11,140 bases of DNA from an uncultured Clostridia bacterium (GTDB lineage Bacteria; Bacillota_A; Clostridia; Oscillospirales; Oscillospiraceae): the NCBI GenBank assembly GCA_947166955.1, contig CAMVGI010000019.1:1-11140 (forward strand), given 5' to 3'. A model generated the notes under the pieces. The model did no database searches, had not been told where the DNA came from, and was given only the letters and a program-made list of their open reading frames with translations. A program made the translations under genes and the position numbers. This document shows, piece after piece, positions 1 through 6,108 of the stretch (the stretch's first letter is position 1; the number at the start of each line of letters is the position of its first letter).

Positions 1-399
1 CTTGTGCTCGATGAAGCCGCGCACGTCCTCCGGCGGATAGCTCAAGAAAAGCCCGATCTCGTGCGGGAAACCCTCAAAACGCTGCAAGCGGCGCATCAGC
101 TCGTGCAGGCAGTGCTCCTCGCGGCAGTCGCCGTAGCCCTCGCGCCGCAGGATCGCCGCCGCCTCGGGCGCGGACAGGTCGGCGCGCAGCCGTTTTGGAC
201 GGTAGAGGTACAGCAGCACCTGTTTGTCGTTCCGCCGCAGAGGAATGAGCCGCAGCCCCTTCTTGTTCAACGCGCGGTTGACCGCGCAGATCTCGCGCTT
301 CAATTCCTCATAAGATTCATATTTGCAGGGGAACAGGCTCCCCGTTTTCAGCCCCGCCAGCGTCGGCGCGGCCTGCCAGACCAGATATTCTTCCGACAT
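1..399 (-). CDS. DUF3793 family protein, 3' end beyond window
   Basis: The first 133 residues are visible and the frame is still open at the window edge, so the C-terminus is missing. The protein begins MSEEYLVWQAAPTL and contains, near residues 106-130, the block HELMRRLQRFEGFPHEIGLF followed by SYPPEDVRGFIEHK. I recognise this as typical of the clostridial DUF3793 family. The family has no established biochemical function. From general knowledge it often lies beside iron-transport and flavodoxin genes. The start at 399 is fixed by GGAGG at 406-410, seven bases upstream. It follows the DUF2325 gene after a 74-bp gap with two hairpins and is probably co-transcribed with it. It is predicted to be cytosolic, with no signal peptide or membrane segment. 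The family call is fairly sure; the role in metal homeostasis is only inferred from context. Confidence 0.85.
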   Translation of the reverse strand, partial: MSEEYLVWQAAPTLAGLKTGSLFPCKYESYEELKREICAVNRALNKKGLRLIPLRRNDKQVLLYLYRPKRLRADLSAPEAAAILRREGYGDCREEHCLHELMRRLQRFEGFPHEIGLFLSYPPEDVRGFIEHK

Positions 400-412
400 A
401 TTATTCCTCCAT

Positions 413-446
413 GTTTTGCGGTTGCCGCGCAAGCGGCGAGCAAAAC
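413..446 (-). other. Hairpin just upstream of the DUF3793 ribosome binding site
   Basis: Outer arms GTTTTGC (413-419) and GCAAAAC (440-446) enclose inner arms GCCGC (424-428) and GCGGC (433-437), giving an interrupted stem-loop. It ends three bases before the GGAGG of the DUF3793 gene. There is no U-run after it on the minus strand, so it is not a typical intrinsic terminator. It could affect translation initiation or mRNA stability, but nothing in the sequence proves this. Confidence 0.5.
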
Positions 447-455
447 GGAATGATT

Positions 456-487
456 TGAAATCAGCGTGAACCTTCACGCTGATTTCA
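456..487 (-). other. 15-bp perfect inverted repeat overlapping the DUF2325 stop
   Basis: TGAAATCAGCGTGAA (456-470) and its exact reverse complement (473-487) are separated by only two bases. One arm contains the last codons and the stop of the DUF2325 gene. On the minus strand the stem is followed by AAATCATTCCG, which has no U-tract, so Rho-independent termination is unlikely by the usual rule. A processing, stabilising or weak attenuating hairpin between the two genes is more likely. Confidence 0.6.
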
Positions 488-767
488 CCCCCGCCGCGTG
501 CTGCTCCAGAATGCCGCGCAGCGCTGCCATTGAACTCGAGTGCGAGCGCGCGATGACCGTGCTTTTTCCCTTGACCGCGCGCAGCGTGCCTTGCAGCATC
601 TTGTGCGACATCGTGCCGGTGAACAGCACGAGAAGATCCGGCGAGCCGACCTTGCCGCTCATGCCCTCCTCCTTGGTATAGACCTTGGCGCGGTAGCGAA
701 ACGTCTCGCACAAGTCCTTGTACTGCCGCTCCATGCGCTCGTTCCCGCCGACGATCACAACGCACAT
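474..767 (-). CDS. DUF2325 domain-containing protein
   Basis: This small cytosolic protein has 97 residues. It starts MCVVIVGGNERM, with a hydrophobic strand and VGG turn, and ends near SHSSSMAALRGIL. In between it has the pattern expected of DUF2325: a Y-rich segment, then a hydrophobic strand in PDLLVLFTGTMSHKM and a second in STVIARS. An in-frame ATG lies two codons upstream at 773, but GGAG (774-777) directly abuts that ATG and sits six bases from the ATG at 767, so I chose 767. The fold resembles a small Rossmann-like sensor domain, and its biochemical role is unknown. It is the first gene of a unit with its own promoter, with two palindromic operator candidates upstream. It probably forms an operon with the DUF3793 gene. 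The link to iron or metal control is inferred from the palindromes and neighbours. Confidence 0.85.
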   Translation of the reverse strand: MCVVIVGGNERMERQYKDLCETFRYRAKVYTKEEGMSGKVGSPDLLVLFTGTMSHKMLQGTLRAVKGKSTVIARSHSSSMAALRGILEQHAAGVKSA

Positions 768-782
768 ACGCATCTCCTTTCG

Positions 783-800
783 TGTTACCTTATGCTAACA
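783..800 (-). promoter_or_regulatory. Palindromic operator candidate 2 (DUF2325 leader)
   Basis: The core GTTAC-CTTATG-CTAAC occupies 784-799 and is flanked by T and A, which extends the symmetry to 783-800. It has the same arm sequence and spacing as the palindromes at 846-865 and 10755-10770. It lies immediately upstream of the ribosome binding site, downstream of the likely transcription start. A bound repressor would act as a roadblock here, or the site may add to cooperative binding. The DtxR-family protein encoded at 6807-7175 is the natural candidate ligand (inference). Confidence 0.6.
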
Positions 801-809
801 TTCGGTTGA

Positions 810-835
810 AAGAAAAAGCCTCACGGCTTTTTCTT
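810..835 (-). terminator. Intrinsic terminator-like hairpin, possibly an attenuator
   Basis: Perfect 11-bp arms AAGAAAAAGCC (810-820) and GGCTTTTTCTT (825-835) flank a four-base loop. On either strand the 3' arm is U-rich, so it could terminate in both directions. It lies about 40 bp past the stop of the last unit of the long operon, which suits termination of that operon. However, the best promoter for DUF2325 (851-879) lies upstream of it in the direction of transcription. The hairpin therefore also falls inside the DUF2325 leader and could attenuate that transcript. Confidence 0.65.
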
Positions 836-845
836 GACTTGTCTG

Positions 846-865
846 ATGTTAGTTTAAGGTAACAT
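846..865 (-). promoter_or_regulatory. Palindromic operator candidate 1, over the -10 region
   Basis: The core GTTAG-TTTAAG-GTAAC occupies 848-863 and is flanked by AT on both sides, so the arms ATGTTA/TAACAT are perfect. The palindrome covers the proposed -10 box (851-856) and part of the spacer. This is the classic position for a repressor that blocks RNA polymerase. It shares the GTTAS-N6-STAAC pattern with two other sites in the window. Confidence 0.65.
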
Positions 866-879
866 TGGCGATTTGTCAA
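851..879 (-). promoter_or_regulatory. Sigma-A-type promoter for DUF2325/DUF3793
   Basis: Reading the minus strand, TTGACA (879-874) matches the -35 consensus perfectly. It is followed by exactly 17 bases and then TAAACT (856-851), a four-of-six match to the -10 consensus. The stop codon of the hydrolase remnant lies inside the -35 hexamer (876-878), so the promoter starts exactly at the end of the preceding unit. The expected transcription start is near 844, giving a leader of about 77 nt before the DUF2325 start. Confidence 0.65.
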
Positions 880-1215
880 TAGCTTTTTTGCAGAAACCGC
901 GTAACCTCCCGATAAAACCGCTCCGGCTGCATCAGCACCAGCTCCGCGTGCGCGAGCCCCATGAACTCGCGCGGCACCGTCTGCGGATACGTCTTGCGGG
1001 TATAGGCGAGGTCGCGTCGCCGCGCCCGTTTCTCCTCTTCGCCGTACCAGTATTCGATCTCGGTGTCCACGCGCGGAACGGGGTCCGGCATGGAATAGTT
1101 GTTCGTCGACCAAAACGTGCGATAGACCTTCATGTTCTTCTCCGTTCTCCGCCCACGCGTCCAGCCAGTCCAGAACGTCCTGCCGCGCCTTGTCCACAGC
1201 AAGCCGTATCGTCAT
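876..1215 (-). pseudogene. Frameshifted C-terminal remnant of an alpha/beta hydrolase
   Basis: The unit starts with an ATG overlapping the stop of the preceding hydrolase gene (ATGA), with GGAG seven bases upstream. The first about 25 codons (MTIRLAVDKARQDVLDWLDA...) are in one frame. The rest, from about NMKVYRTFWSTNNYSMPDPVP to the stop, lies in the +1 frame, so one extra base near 1133-1145 seems to break it. The second part aligns by eye with the C-terminal third of the hydrolase at 1212-1979: YWYGEEEKRARRRD against FIYANKMGEKYLKR, then a histidine in GLAHAEL against MQHEQWL. The nucleophile-bearing N-terminal part is absent. I read it as the decaying remnant of a tandem paralogue. A separate small gene starting at the ATG at 1124 (GGAG six bases upstream), or a base-call error, are alternatives. 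Confidence 0.6.
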
Positions 1216-1979
1216 GTCGGCTGCTCCATAAACTCATCGATGGCTTGCAGAACCGGCGCGGTGTATTTCGCTTCGCCGAGCAGCCATTGCTCGTGCTGCA
1301 TGGCAAACTCGCGGATATCCGGGTCGCGGAAATACTTTCGATACCGCTTCAAATACTTTTCGCCCATCTTGTTCGCGTAGATAAAGTGCGCCCTCGTATG
1401 CGCCACGTAGATATCCTCGTTCAGCCATGTGAGCAGGTCGGAATAATACTCGTTTTTGATGGATTCCGGGCTGAACCTCGCAAAGCACGCCATGAACCGG
1501 TCCGCCGTTTCATCGCTCATCTCGAAAAGCTTTTTCAGCTTCTCTCTGGCTTTTGCCTGTTTTCTTTCGCTCCCGGTAAAGCTGGTCAAAAGCGGCACCA
1601 CCAACATCGACTGCAATTTCGCGCCGAGCTTGCCGCTCTGGTCCAGATCGCTGCTGCCGAAGATGCCGTGGTCCAGATGGACGTTCTCCCTCTGGATGAG
1701 CTGCCCGACGAAGCTGCCGCCGAGCGAGGAACCCAGCGCGCCGTCCAGCCGTCCGCCGTGGTTTTTCAAAATGTAGCGCTCAATCTTCTCCGTCACGGTG
1801 AGCATATCCGGGAAAACCGTGCCTTTTCCGTCAAAGCCGTCGTAATTGACGCAGATCAGATGATACTTCTCTGCCAGCGCGTCCAGCACCGCGGCAAAGT
1901 TGGTCTGATAGTCGCAGCAGGTCCCCGGCAGAAGCATCAGCGTTTTTCCATTTAGATTGCCAAATTCCCGAAAGTCCAT
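1212..1979 (-). CDS. Alpha/beta hydrolase
   Basis: This 255-residue cytosolic protein has an alpha/beta hydrolase fold. An early strand and oxyanion turn, LMLLPGTCCDYQTNF (residues 14-28), precede the nucleophile elbow GSSLGG, where Ser85 would be the nucleophile. Asp219 or Asp221 in FRDPDIREF is near the right place for an acid residue. His229 in MQHEQWL is the likely catalytic histidine. The substrate cannot be predicted. I chose the start at 1979 because GGGAG lies seven bases upstream and this leaves 17 bp after the preceding gene; an upstream in-frame ATG at 2012 would overlap that gene and has no better site. Its stop overlaps the start of the hydrolase remnant by four bases. The fold is confident; the catalytic assignments other than Ser85 are tentative. 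Confidence 0.82.
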   Translation of the reverse strand: MDFREFGNLNGKTLMLLPGTCCDYQTNFAAVLDALAEKYHLICVNYDGFDGKGTVFPDMLTVTEKIERYILKNHGGRLDGALGSSLGGSFVGQLIQRENVHLDHGIFGSSDLDQSGKLGAKLQSMLVVPLLTSFTGSERKQAKAREKLKKLFEMSDETADRFMACFARFSPESIKNEYYSDLLTWLNEDIYVAHTRAHFIYANKMGEKYLKRYRKYFRDPDIREFAMQHEQWLLGEAKYTAPVLQAIDEFMEQPT

Positions 1980-1996
1980 TGGTTTTCTCCCTCGCT

Positions 1997-2488
1997 TCAA
2001 AACAGCATACACATTCCCGCGAGGACGGCGGCGACGACGGGGCTCGCGAGGATCATTTGCAGATGCTCCCTCCGATTATAGCCGAACTGGTGCGGTCCGA
2101 CGACGCCCTTGACCTCGGGATAGAAATGCGGAAAGAAGTTGGAATGGCAGAGCAGGACCCAGTCAAAAAACAGGATGTCAAATGCCTTGAGCAGCCAGAG
2201 CATAGTGAGGAAACGCCCGAACAGCCGCCAAAAGCCAAATCCATTACGAACGCCGTCCCATCCGCCAAGCACGAGCGCGCCAAGCATCAGCAGAAACGAT
2301 ATCCCCATCAGGCACCAACCGAGCGCATGCGCGCTGGGAAAGCGCGCGCCTCTCGGTTTTACCGCTGCCTGCACATCCTTCGGCGCGGAGGTAAAGAACT
2401 TTTTGTTCTGGATCAATCCAACGGCGGCGTACAGCATCAAAAACAGCCCAGCCATCATCACCGCCGACAGCAACAAGGTAACGGTCAC
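1997..2488 (-). CDS. Small polytopic membrane protein, unknown function
   Basis: The 163-residue protein begins with GTG overlapping the stop of the preceding gene (GTGA), with AGGAGG eight bases upstream. That start was preferred over upstream in-frame codons. About four hydrophobic segments are visible, near residues 5-26, 57-76, 92-115 and 146-162. A distinctive conserved-looking stretch runs across residues 101-138: KAFDILFFDWVLL, then FFPHFYPEVKG and GPHQFGYN. Its aspartates, histidines and tyrosines lie at a membrane boundary and could form a ligand or active site. I recall similar uncharacterised clostridial proteins but no function. It is translationally coupled to the six-helix membrane protein encoded just before it, so the two may work as a pair in the cytoplasmic membrane (inference). 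Confidence 0.78.
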   Translation of the reverse strand: MTVTLLLSAVMMAGLFLMLYAAVGLIQNKKFFTSAPKDVQAAVKPRGARFPSAHALGWCLMGISFLLMLGALVLGGWDGVRNGFGFWRLFGRFLTMLWLLKAFDILFFDWVLLCHSNFFPHFYPEVKGVVGPHQFGYNRREHLQMILASPVVAAVLAGMCMLF

Positions 2489-3132
2489 GCTTCCGTCCTC
2501 CTCTCCCACAGCAGCATACAGCCGAACCAAAGGATCATGCTTTCGCTCATCAAACCGTTGGTAAAGCCGAGCCGGAACGCGCTTACCGGCAGAAGCGTTT
2601 TCACGCCGCTGAGCAGCGCATAGAACACCAGCACGCTCGTCCATGCAAACCATTTGGGAAACACCGTCCTGCCGTTGATTTGCAAATAGAACCAGTAGAG
2701 GAAAACCGGAAGCATCATCGCCTCGGACGCGAACACAAACCAGTTCAGTCGGTCGCGCAGTTCCGTCGCAAGCGCCAGGTCGCCGCTGAACGACCATAAG
2801 CACAGCACCATCACCACGAACAGGTGCAGCGCCAGCCACGGCGTCAGTCCGAACGCGTTGAGATAGTGATAGATCGTTCGCTCGCGTTCGCTTTTGATAT
2901 AGTCCTGCACGGCAAACAGTGCGATCCCGTAGAGCACGATTCCCGGCAGTGCCAGCGCCATCGAGAGGTCAAATCGCCACTGCGGGATATGGCGCACGCC
3001 CTCGGTCAGCCAGTAGACCTTTCCCGTGTACGCCGGGTCGCCGTAAAGCATCAGCCAGTCTCCCGCACCGAAGCACAGGCAGCCGAGCAGCCCGCACACC
3101 AGTGCGGCGATACGTTTATTCCGCTTCGTCAT
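2485..3132 (-). CDS. Six-helix membrane protein resembling DUF6796
   Basis: This is a 215-residue integral membrane protein with about six hydrophobic segments, near residues 8-30, 54-76, 96-115, 130-151, 161-180 and 192-209, and a basic N-terminus (MTKRNKRIAAL). The opening, with LLGCLCFGAGDWLMLYGDP at residues 15-33, is reminiscent of the DUF6796 family, whose members start with a glycine-rich helix ending in GDWLM. Function is unknown. The start at 3132 lies six bp after the stop of the third ATC-hydrolase-like gene; the upstream ribosome binding site is weak, so coupling to the preceding gene is likely. It overlaps the next membrane-protein gene by four bases. The family name comes from memory of motif shape and should be treated as provisional; that it is a membrane protein is clear. 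Confidence 0.78.
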   Translation of the reverse strand: MTKRNKRIAALVCGLLGCLCFGAGDWLMLYGDPAYTGKVYWLTEGVRHIPQWRFDLSMALALPGIVLYGIALFAVQDYIKSERERTIYHYLNAFGLTPWLALHLFVVMVLCLWSFSGDLALATELRDRLNWFVFASEAMMLPVFLYWFYLQINGRTVFPKWFAWTSVLVFYALLSGVKTLLPVSAFRLGFTNGLMSESMILWFGCMLLWERRTEA

Positions 3133-3138
3133 GGGCTT

Positions 3139-3783
3139 TCACTTCGGCTCCCTGAGCTTGTCGCCGTAGAACCAGTAGTCGCAGACAGGGCCGCCCGACG
3201 CCAATGTGTGCTCGCGGTGGAGCTTCGCGTGCATCAGTTTTGCGGTGATATGGTCGATGTCGCACATGACGGGCAGGATATCCAGCATATCGTGTTTGCG
3301 CGCGTAGTCGTTGAGCGGGCAGTGCGTGAAGTGATAATAGAAGCCGTCCCGATGCAGCGTCTCGTCGAAGTTGAAGTCCCACGACGCCGCCTTATACTGT
3401 GGATGCGTCTCCAGCCAGTCCTGATTGGCGTGCATCTTCGCACCGAACTTCGCAATGCTCTTCGGCGAATTGGCGTTCATCACAACGCCCATCAGCCGCA
3501 GCGCCGGCGTGGACAGCACATCCCTTGTGATCTTGCGCAGCCCCTCTTTCGTGATTTTCCCCTCCGCCGCTTTCCAGACGGCGAGGAACACGAAGCATTC
3601 GTAAACGTTCGACGCCATCGGATTGTCCGCGCCCACGTCGTCGACCTCGCGCAGCATCTCCCGATAGATCGGCTTCGCTTTCGCCGCCGTCTCGTTGACG
3701 AAGTCCGAGCCGTAATCATGCCGCATGGACTTCTTGATCAGCGGCAGGATGACCGCCCAATACTTTCCCGTGTATTTCAGCAT
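3139..3783 (-). CDS. ATC hydrolase-family protein, third of three tandem copies
   Basis: This 214-residue protein shows the C-terminal signature of the L-2-amino-thiazoline-4-carboxylic acid hydrolase family (PF14196). Visible are Cys155-Pro in FTHCPLNDYARKH, Cys174 and Asp177 in PVMCDIDH, HREHTLA at 189-195, and Cys201-Asp in the final VCDYW. In characterised pseudomonad enzymes this family opens the thiazoline ring of L-ATC to N-carbamoyl-L-cysteine, but many clostridial members have not been tested, so the substrate here is unknown. The N-terminal helical part (YWAVILPLIKKSM) matches that of the copy at 3806-4441, including a shared DNPMASN-type block. GGGAG lies nine bases before the ATG at 3783. 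Coming 22 bp after the second copy and 6 bp before the membrane-protein gene, it sits inside the operon. The family call is good; the reaction is not established. Confidence 0.83.
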   Translation of the reverse strand: MLKYTGKYWAVILPLIKKSMRHDYGSDFVNETAAKAKPIYREMLREVDDVGADNPMASNVYECFVFLAVWKAAEGKITKEGLRKITRDVLSTPALRLMGVVMNANSPKSIAKFGAKMHANQDWLETHPQYKAASWDFNFDETLHRDGFYYHFTHCPLNDYARKHDMLDILPVMCDIDHITAKLMHAKLHREHTLASGGPVCDYWFYGDKLREPK

Positions 3784-3805
3784 TTTGATCCGCTCCCTTC
3801 CTGTG

Positions 3806-4441
3806 TTATTTCGGCTCCTTCACCTTATCTCCGACGATCCAGTAATCGCAGACGCCGTCGCCGTTTGCGATGGTGTGTTCGCGATGCAGCCTCCCGTGCT
3901 GGAGGCGGAACATGACCTCGTCGGTGGCGCACAGCGCCGGCATCAGCTCCGCGATGCCCTCCCGCGCGCAGAACTCGCAGATCGGACAGCGCGTGAAATA
4001 ATAATAGCTGCCGTCCCGGTGCAGGGCTTCGTCAAAGTTGACCTTCCAGTTGACGGGGTATCGTTCGCCGTGCTTTTCGTACCACGCCTCGTATCTCTTC
4101 ATGTCGCGGTACCACTTTTTCGGCGTGCGGTTGAGGTCGGTCATGCCGAAAAACGTCCGCAAAAGCGGCGCGGTCAGCACGTCGGTCATCACCTCCGCCA
4201 TATCGTCCGGCGTCAGCGTCTTCCCACCGCCGAGCCACGCCGCCGCAAATGCGTAGGCAAAGTAGGCGTTCGACGCCATCGGATTGCCGGGGCCGAGCTC
4301 GTCGGCACGCGCGAGCAGCCGCCGATACTCCGCCTTACCCCAACGGATCGACCGCTCCGCCAGCTCCGCGCTGTGCCGCGCGGCGATGCTCCTTTTCATC
4401 ATCGGCGCGAACAGCGCCCAATATATTCCGACGTACTTCAT
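3806..4441 (-). CDS. ATC hydrolase-family protein, second of three tandem copies
   Basis: This is a 211-residue paralogue of the flanking genes. The N-terminus, MKYVGIYWALFAPMMKRS, closely resembles that of the copy at 3139-3783 and both carry a (D/G)NPMASN block, so these two are the closest pair. A 20-base stretch encoding that block is identical (4267-4286 and 3606-3625). Signature residues are Cys152-Pro in FTRCPICEFCA, Cys171 and Asp174 in PALCATDE, HREHTIA at 186-192 and Cys198-Asp in VCDYW. An additional Cys155 and Cys158 near the first motif distinguish this copy and could bind metal or form a disulfide. GGGGAG lies five bases before the ATG, which overlaps the stop of the preceding copy by four bases (ATGA), so translation is probably coupled. 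It is predicted to be cytosolic. The substrate is unknown. Confidence 0.83.
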   Translation of the reverse strand: MKYVGIYWALFAPMMKRSIAARHSAELAERSIRWGKAEYRRLLARADELGPGNPMASNAYFAYAFAAAWLGGGKTLTPDDMAEVMTDVLTAPLLRTFFGMTDLNRTPKKWYRDMKRYEAWYEKHGERYPVNWKVNFDEALHRDGSYYYFTRCPICEFCAREGIAELMPALCATDEVMFRLQHGRLHREHTIANGDGVCDYWIVGDKVKEPK

Positions 4442-5103
4442 ACGATCTCCCCATACGCGCCGTTTACCGCCGCGCTTTTGTCGCCGACGTACCAGTAGTC
4501 GCAGCTCTCCGCGCCGAGGGCAACGGTGTGCGTGCGAATGAGCTTTGCGTGCATCAGCTTCGCAAGTCCGTGATCCGACGCGCAGAGGTGCGGCATCAAC
4601 GCCTCATAGCCGTGCGCCTTCGCAAACTCCGCGATCGGGCAGTCGATCAGGTGGAAGCAGAAGCCCTCCGTGCGGCGGTCGGGGTTTATTTCCATGCCCC
4701 AGGCATTCCCCCATTCGCCCGCCGCCTTCTTTCGGTCCAGCTTCTTCTTGTAGCGCCGATACCACGCGTAGCCGAGATCCATCTGCCACTTTTTATTTGC
4801 GTCGATCAGCTTCCCCAGCGGGGCGAGCATCTCACAGCGCCACTCCATGATCTCGTCGATCGCCGTCGCGCCCATGCGGTGTCCGGATGCCTCATACGCC
4901 GCGAAAATCAAAAGCCCCATGTCGAGGTTGTCCGCAAGCATGTTGTCCCTGCCGCCGATGTCGGGGACTTCCGCGAGAAACCGATGATAATACCGCTCGG
5001 TCTCCCGCAGCATCTCTTCCGCCTCGGCGGGATAGTATTTCTCCGCATAACGCCGGAGCAATTTTTTCGTGTTCCGCACCATCTTTGACTCTCTGCCGCT
5101 CAC
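4438..5103 (-). CDS. ATC hydrolase-family protein, first of three tandem copies
   Basis: This 221-residue protein is the most divergent of the three. The family signature is intact: Cys155-Pro in LIDCPIAEFAK, Cys174 and Asp177 in PHLCASDH, an RTHTVA segment in place of REHT(L/I)A, and Cys201-Asp in SCDYW. The N-terminal region (VRNTKKLLRRYAEKYYPAEA) differs from the other two and looks alpha-helical. I chose the GTG at 5103, which overlaps the preceding stop (GTGA) and has GGGAG five bases upstream; the ATG at 5082 has a poorer site. The C-terminus runs 11 residues past GDK and is unlike the REPK/KEPK tail of the other copies. Its divergence suggests an old duplication with a different substrate or role rather than simple gene dosage (inference). 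Confidence 0.83.
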   Translation of the reverse strand: MSGRESKMVRNTKKLLRRYAEKYYPAEAEEMLRETERYYHRFLAEVPDIGGRDNMLADNLDMGLLIFAAYEASGHRMGATAIDEIMEWRCEMLAPLGKLIDANKKWQMDLGYAWYRRYKKKLDRKKAAGEWGNAWGMEINPDRRTEGFCFHLIDCPIAEFAKAHGYEALMPHLCASDHGLAKLMHAKLIRTHTVALGAESCDYWYVGDKSAAVNGAYGEIV

Positions 5104-6095
5104 GCTTTCTCCCGCCTCCCGTACAGAGCGCGCAGCGTCTCCCGATCCGGCACCTGCGCGCGCAGCGCGTTCCAGCCCGGCATCGGATACTCCGGCGCGC
5201 GGGCGATCACCGCAGCAAAGGCGTCGTCCAGCGCCTCCATCTCCGCATAGGCGTTGCGGCAGTGCGCGCAGGCGATCAGATCGCCGACGGTCTCGTTTTT
5301 CGCCATCACGTCATAGACCGTGCGCATCACCGCGCTGCGCAGCCCCGGGGCGTAGTATTTTTCGTCCTCCGCCGGCAAAATCGGATAGCCCAGCGAGCGG
5401 ATCAGCCCGTATGCCTCGTACGAGGCGGACATGGCGAGCTTCCGCTGCGCCGCCGCGGCCTGCTTCATCGTGCCGCCGTTCGCGTAGACCATGTAGGCGA
5501 TGGGCAAAACCGCTGCCAGGTGGCAGATGAGATACGCCTCCATGTCCGGCTGCCAGCAGACGTGATAGCCGGAGCTGCCGAAGATGAACCCAATACGGTT
5601 TTGCGCCGCGACGCTCGGCTCCCCATGCAGCGCGCCGACGTCCATGCGGCCCTCGCCCAGCCGCTCGCAGATGAGGACGCCGCTTTCCACGTCGCGCCGC
5701 CCCGCCGTCGCCTGAAACGCGAACAGCACCTCCTTGCGGCAGACGGTGCGCGCCAAAATGCGCGCCTGCATCTCCGCAGGGCTCATGTTGTTGCCGACCA
5801 GTACGACCAGCGGCGAATCCACGGCGGCAAGCGGCTTCAGGATCGCCCCCATCTTGTCATAGGGCATGACGGCGAAAACGGCGTCGAATGCGCCTTCCTC
5901 CTCAATGCTCCCGATCACCCGCGGACGATCCACGGTGTCCTTCCGCTGCAAATGATGGCGGATGCGCAGCCCGTTGGTCTTGAGCTGTTCGCCCCAGCGC
6001 CCGCGCGCGAGCACCGTCACGTCGTTCCCCGCCGCGCAAAGCACGTGCGCGAGGTAACTCCCGATCACGCCCGCGCCGTAAACCAGCACCTTCAT
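5100..6095 (-). CDS. Ketopantoate reductase-like NAD(P)-dependent dehydrogenase
   Basis: This 331-residue cytosolic protein begins MKVLVYGAGVIGSYLAHVL, a clear Rossmann GxGxxG dinucleotide-binding motif (residues 7-12) of the ApbA/PanE type. An Arg31 after the second strand (VLARG) suggests NADPH preference. GNN at 101-103 and a helical C-terminal domain also fit the family. In PanE a catalytic lysine follows a hydrophobic helix (LW.KLA.N); here the equivalent stretch, AYLICHLAAVLPI, appears to have His192 at that place and lacks the following asparagine. It therefore probably does not reduce ketopantoate. No other pantothenate genes are nearby. AGAGG lies nine bases before the ATG at 6095. 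Its stop overlaps the first ATC-hydrolase-like gene by four bases, so the two are coupled. It may oxidise or reduce an intermediate of an unidentified pathway. Confidence 0.8.
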   Translation of the reverse strand: MKVLVYGAGVIGSYLAHVLCAAGNDVTVLARGRWGEQLKTNGLRIRHHLQRKDTVDRPRVIGSIEEEGAFDAVFAVMPYDKMGAILKPLAAVDSPLVVLVGNNMSPAEMQARILARTVCRKEVLFAFQATAGRRDVESGVLICERLGEGRMDVGALHGEPSVAAQNRIGFIFGSSGYHVCWQPDMEAYLICHLAAVLPIAYMVYANGGTMKQAAAAQRKLAMSASYEAYGLIRSLGYPILPAEDEKYYAPGLRSAVMRTVYDVMAKNETVGDLIACAHCRNAYAEMEALDDAFAAVIARAPEYPMPGWNALRAQVPDRETLRALYGRREKA

Positions 6096-6108
6096 GTTGA
6101 TACGCCTC

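Noticed and set aside
401..412. Three-codon frame ATG GAG GAA TAA just before DUF3793
   Set aside because: It arises because the GGAGG binding site happens to follow AT; it is too short to support as a leader peptide.
834..862. TTGACT on the plus strand as a -35 box for a divergent promoter
   Set aside because: No acceptable -10 box lies 16-18 bases on, and no plus-strand gene follows.
873..1955. Plus-strand frame of 360 codons opposite the hydrolase gene
   Set aside because: It has no recognisable motif and is antisense to the GSSLGG hydrolase, so it is a shadow frame.
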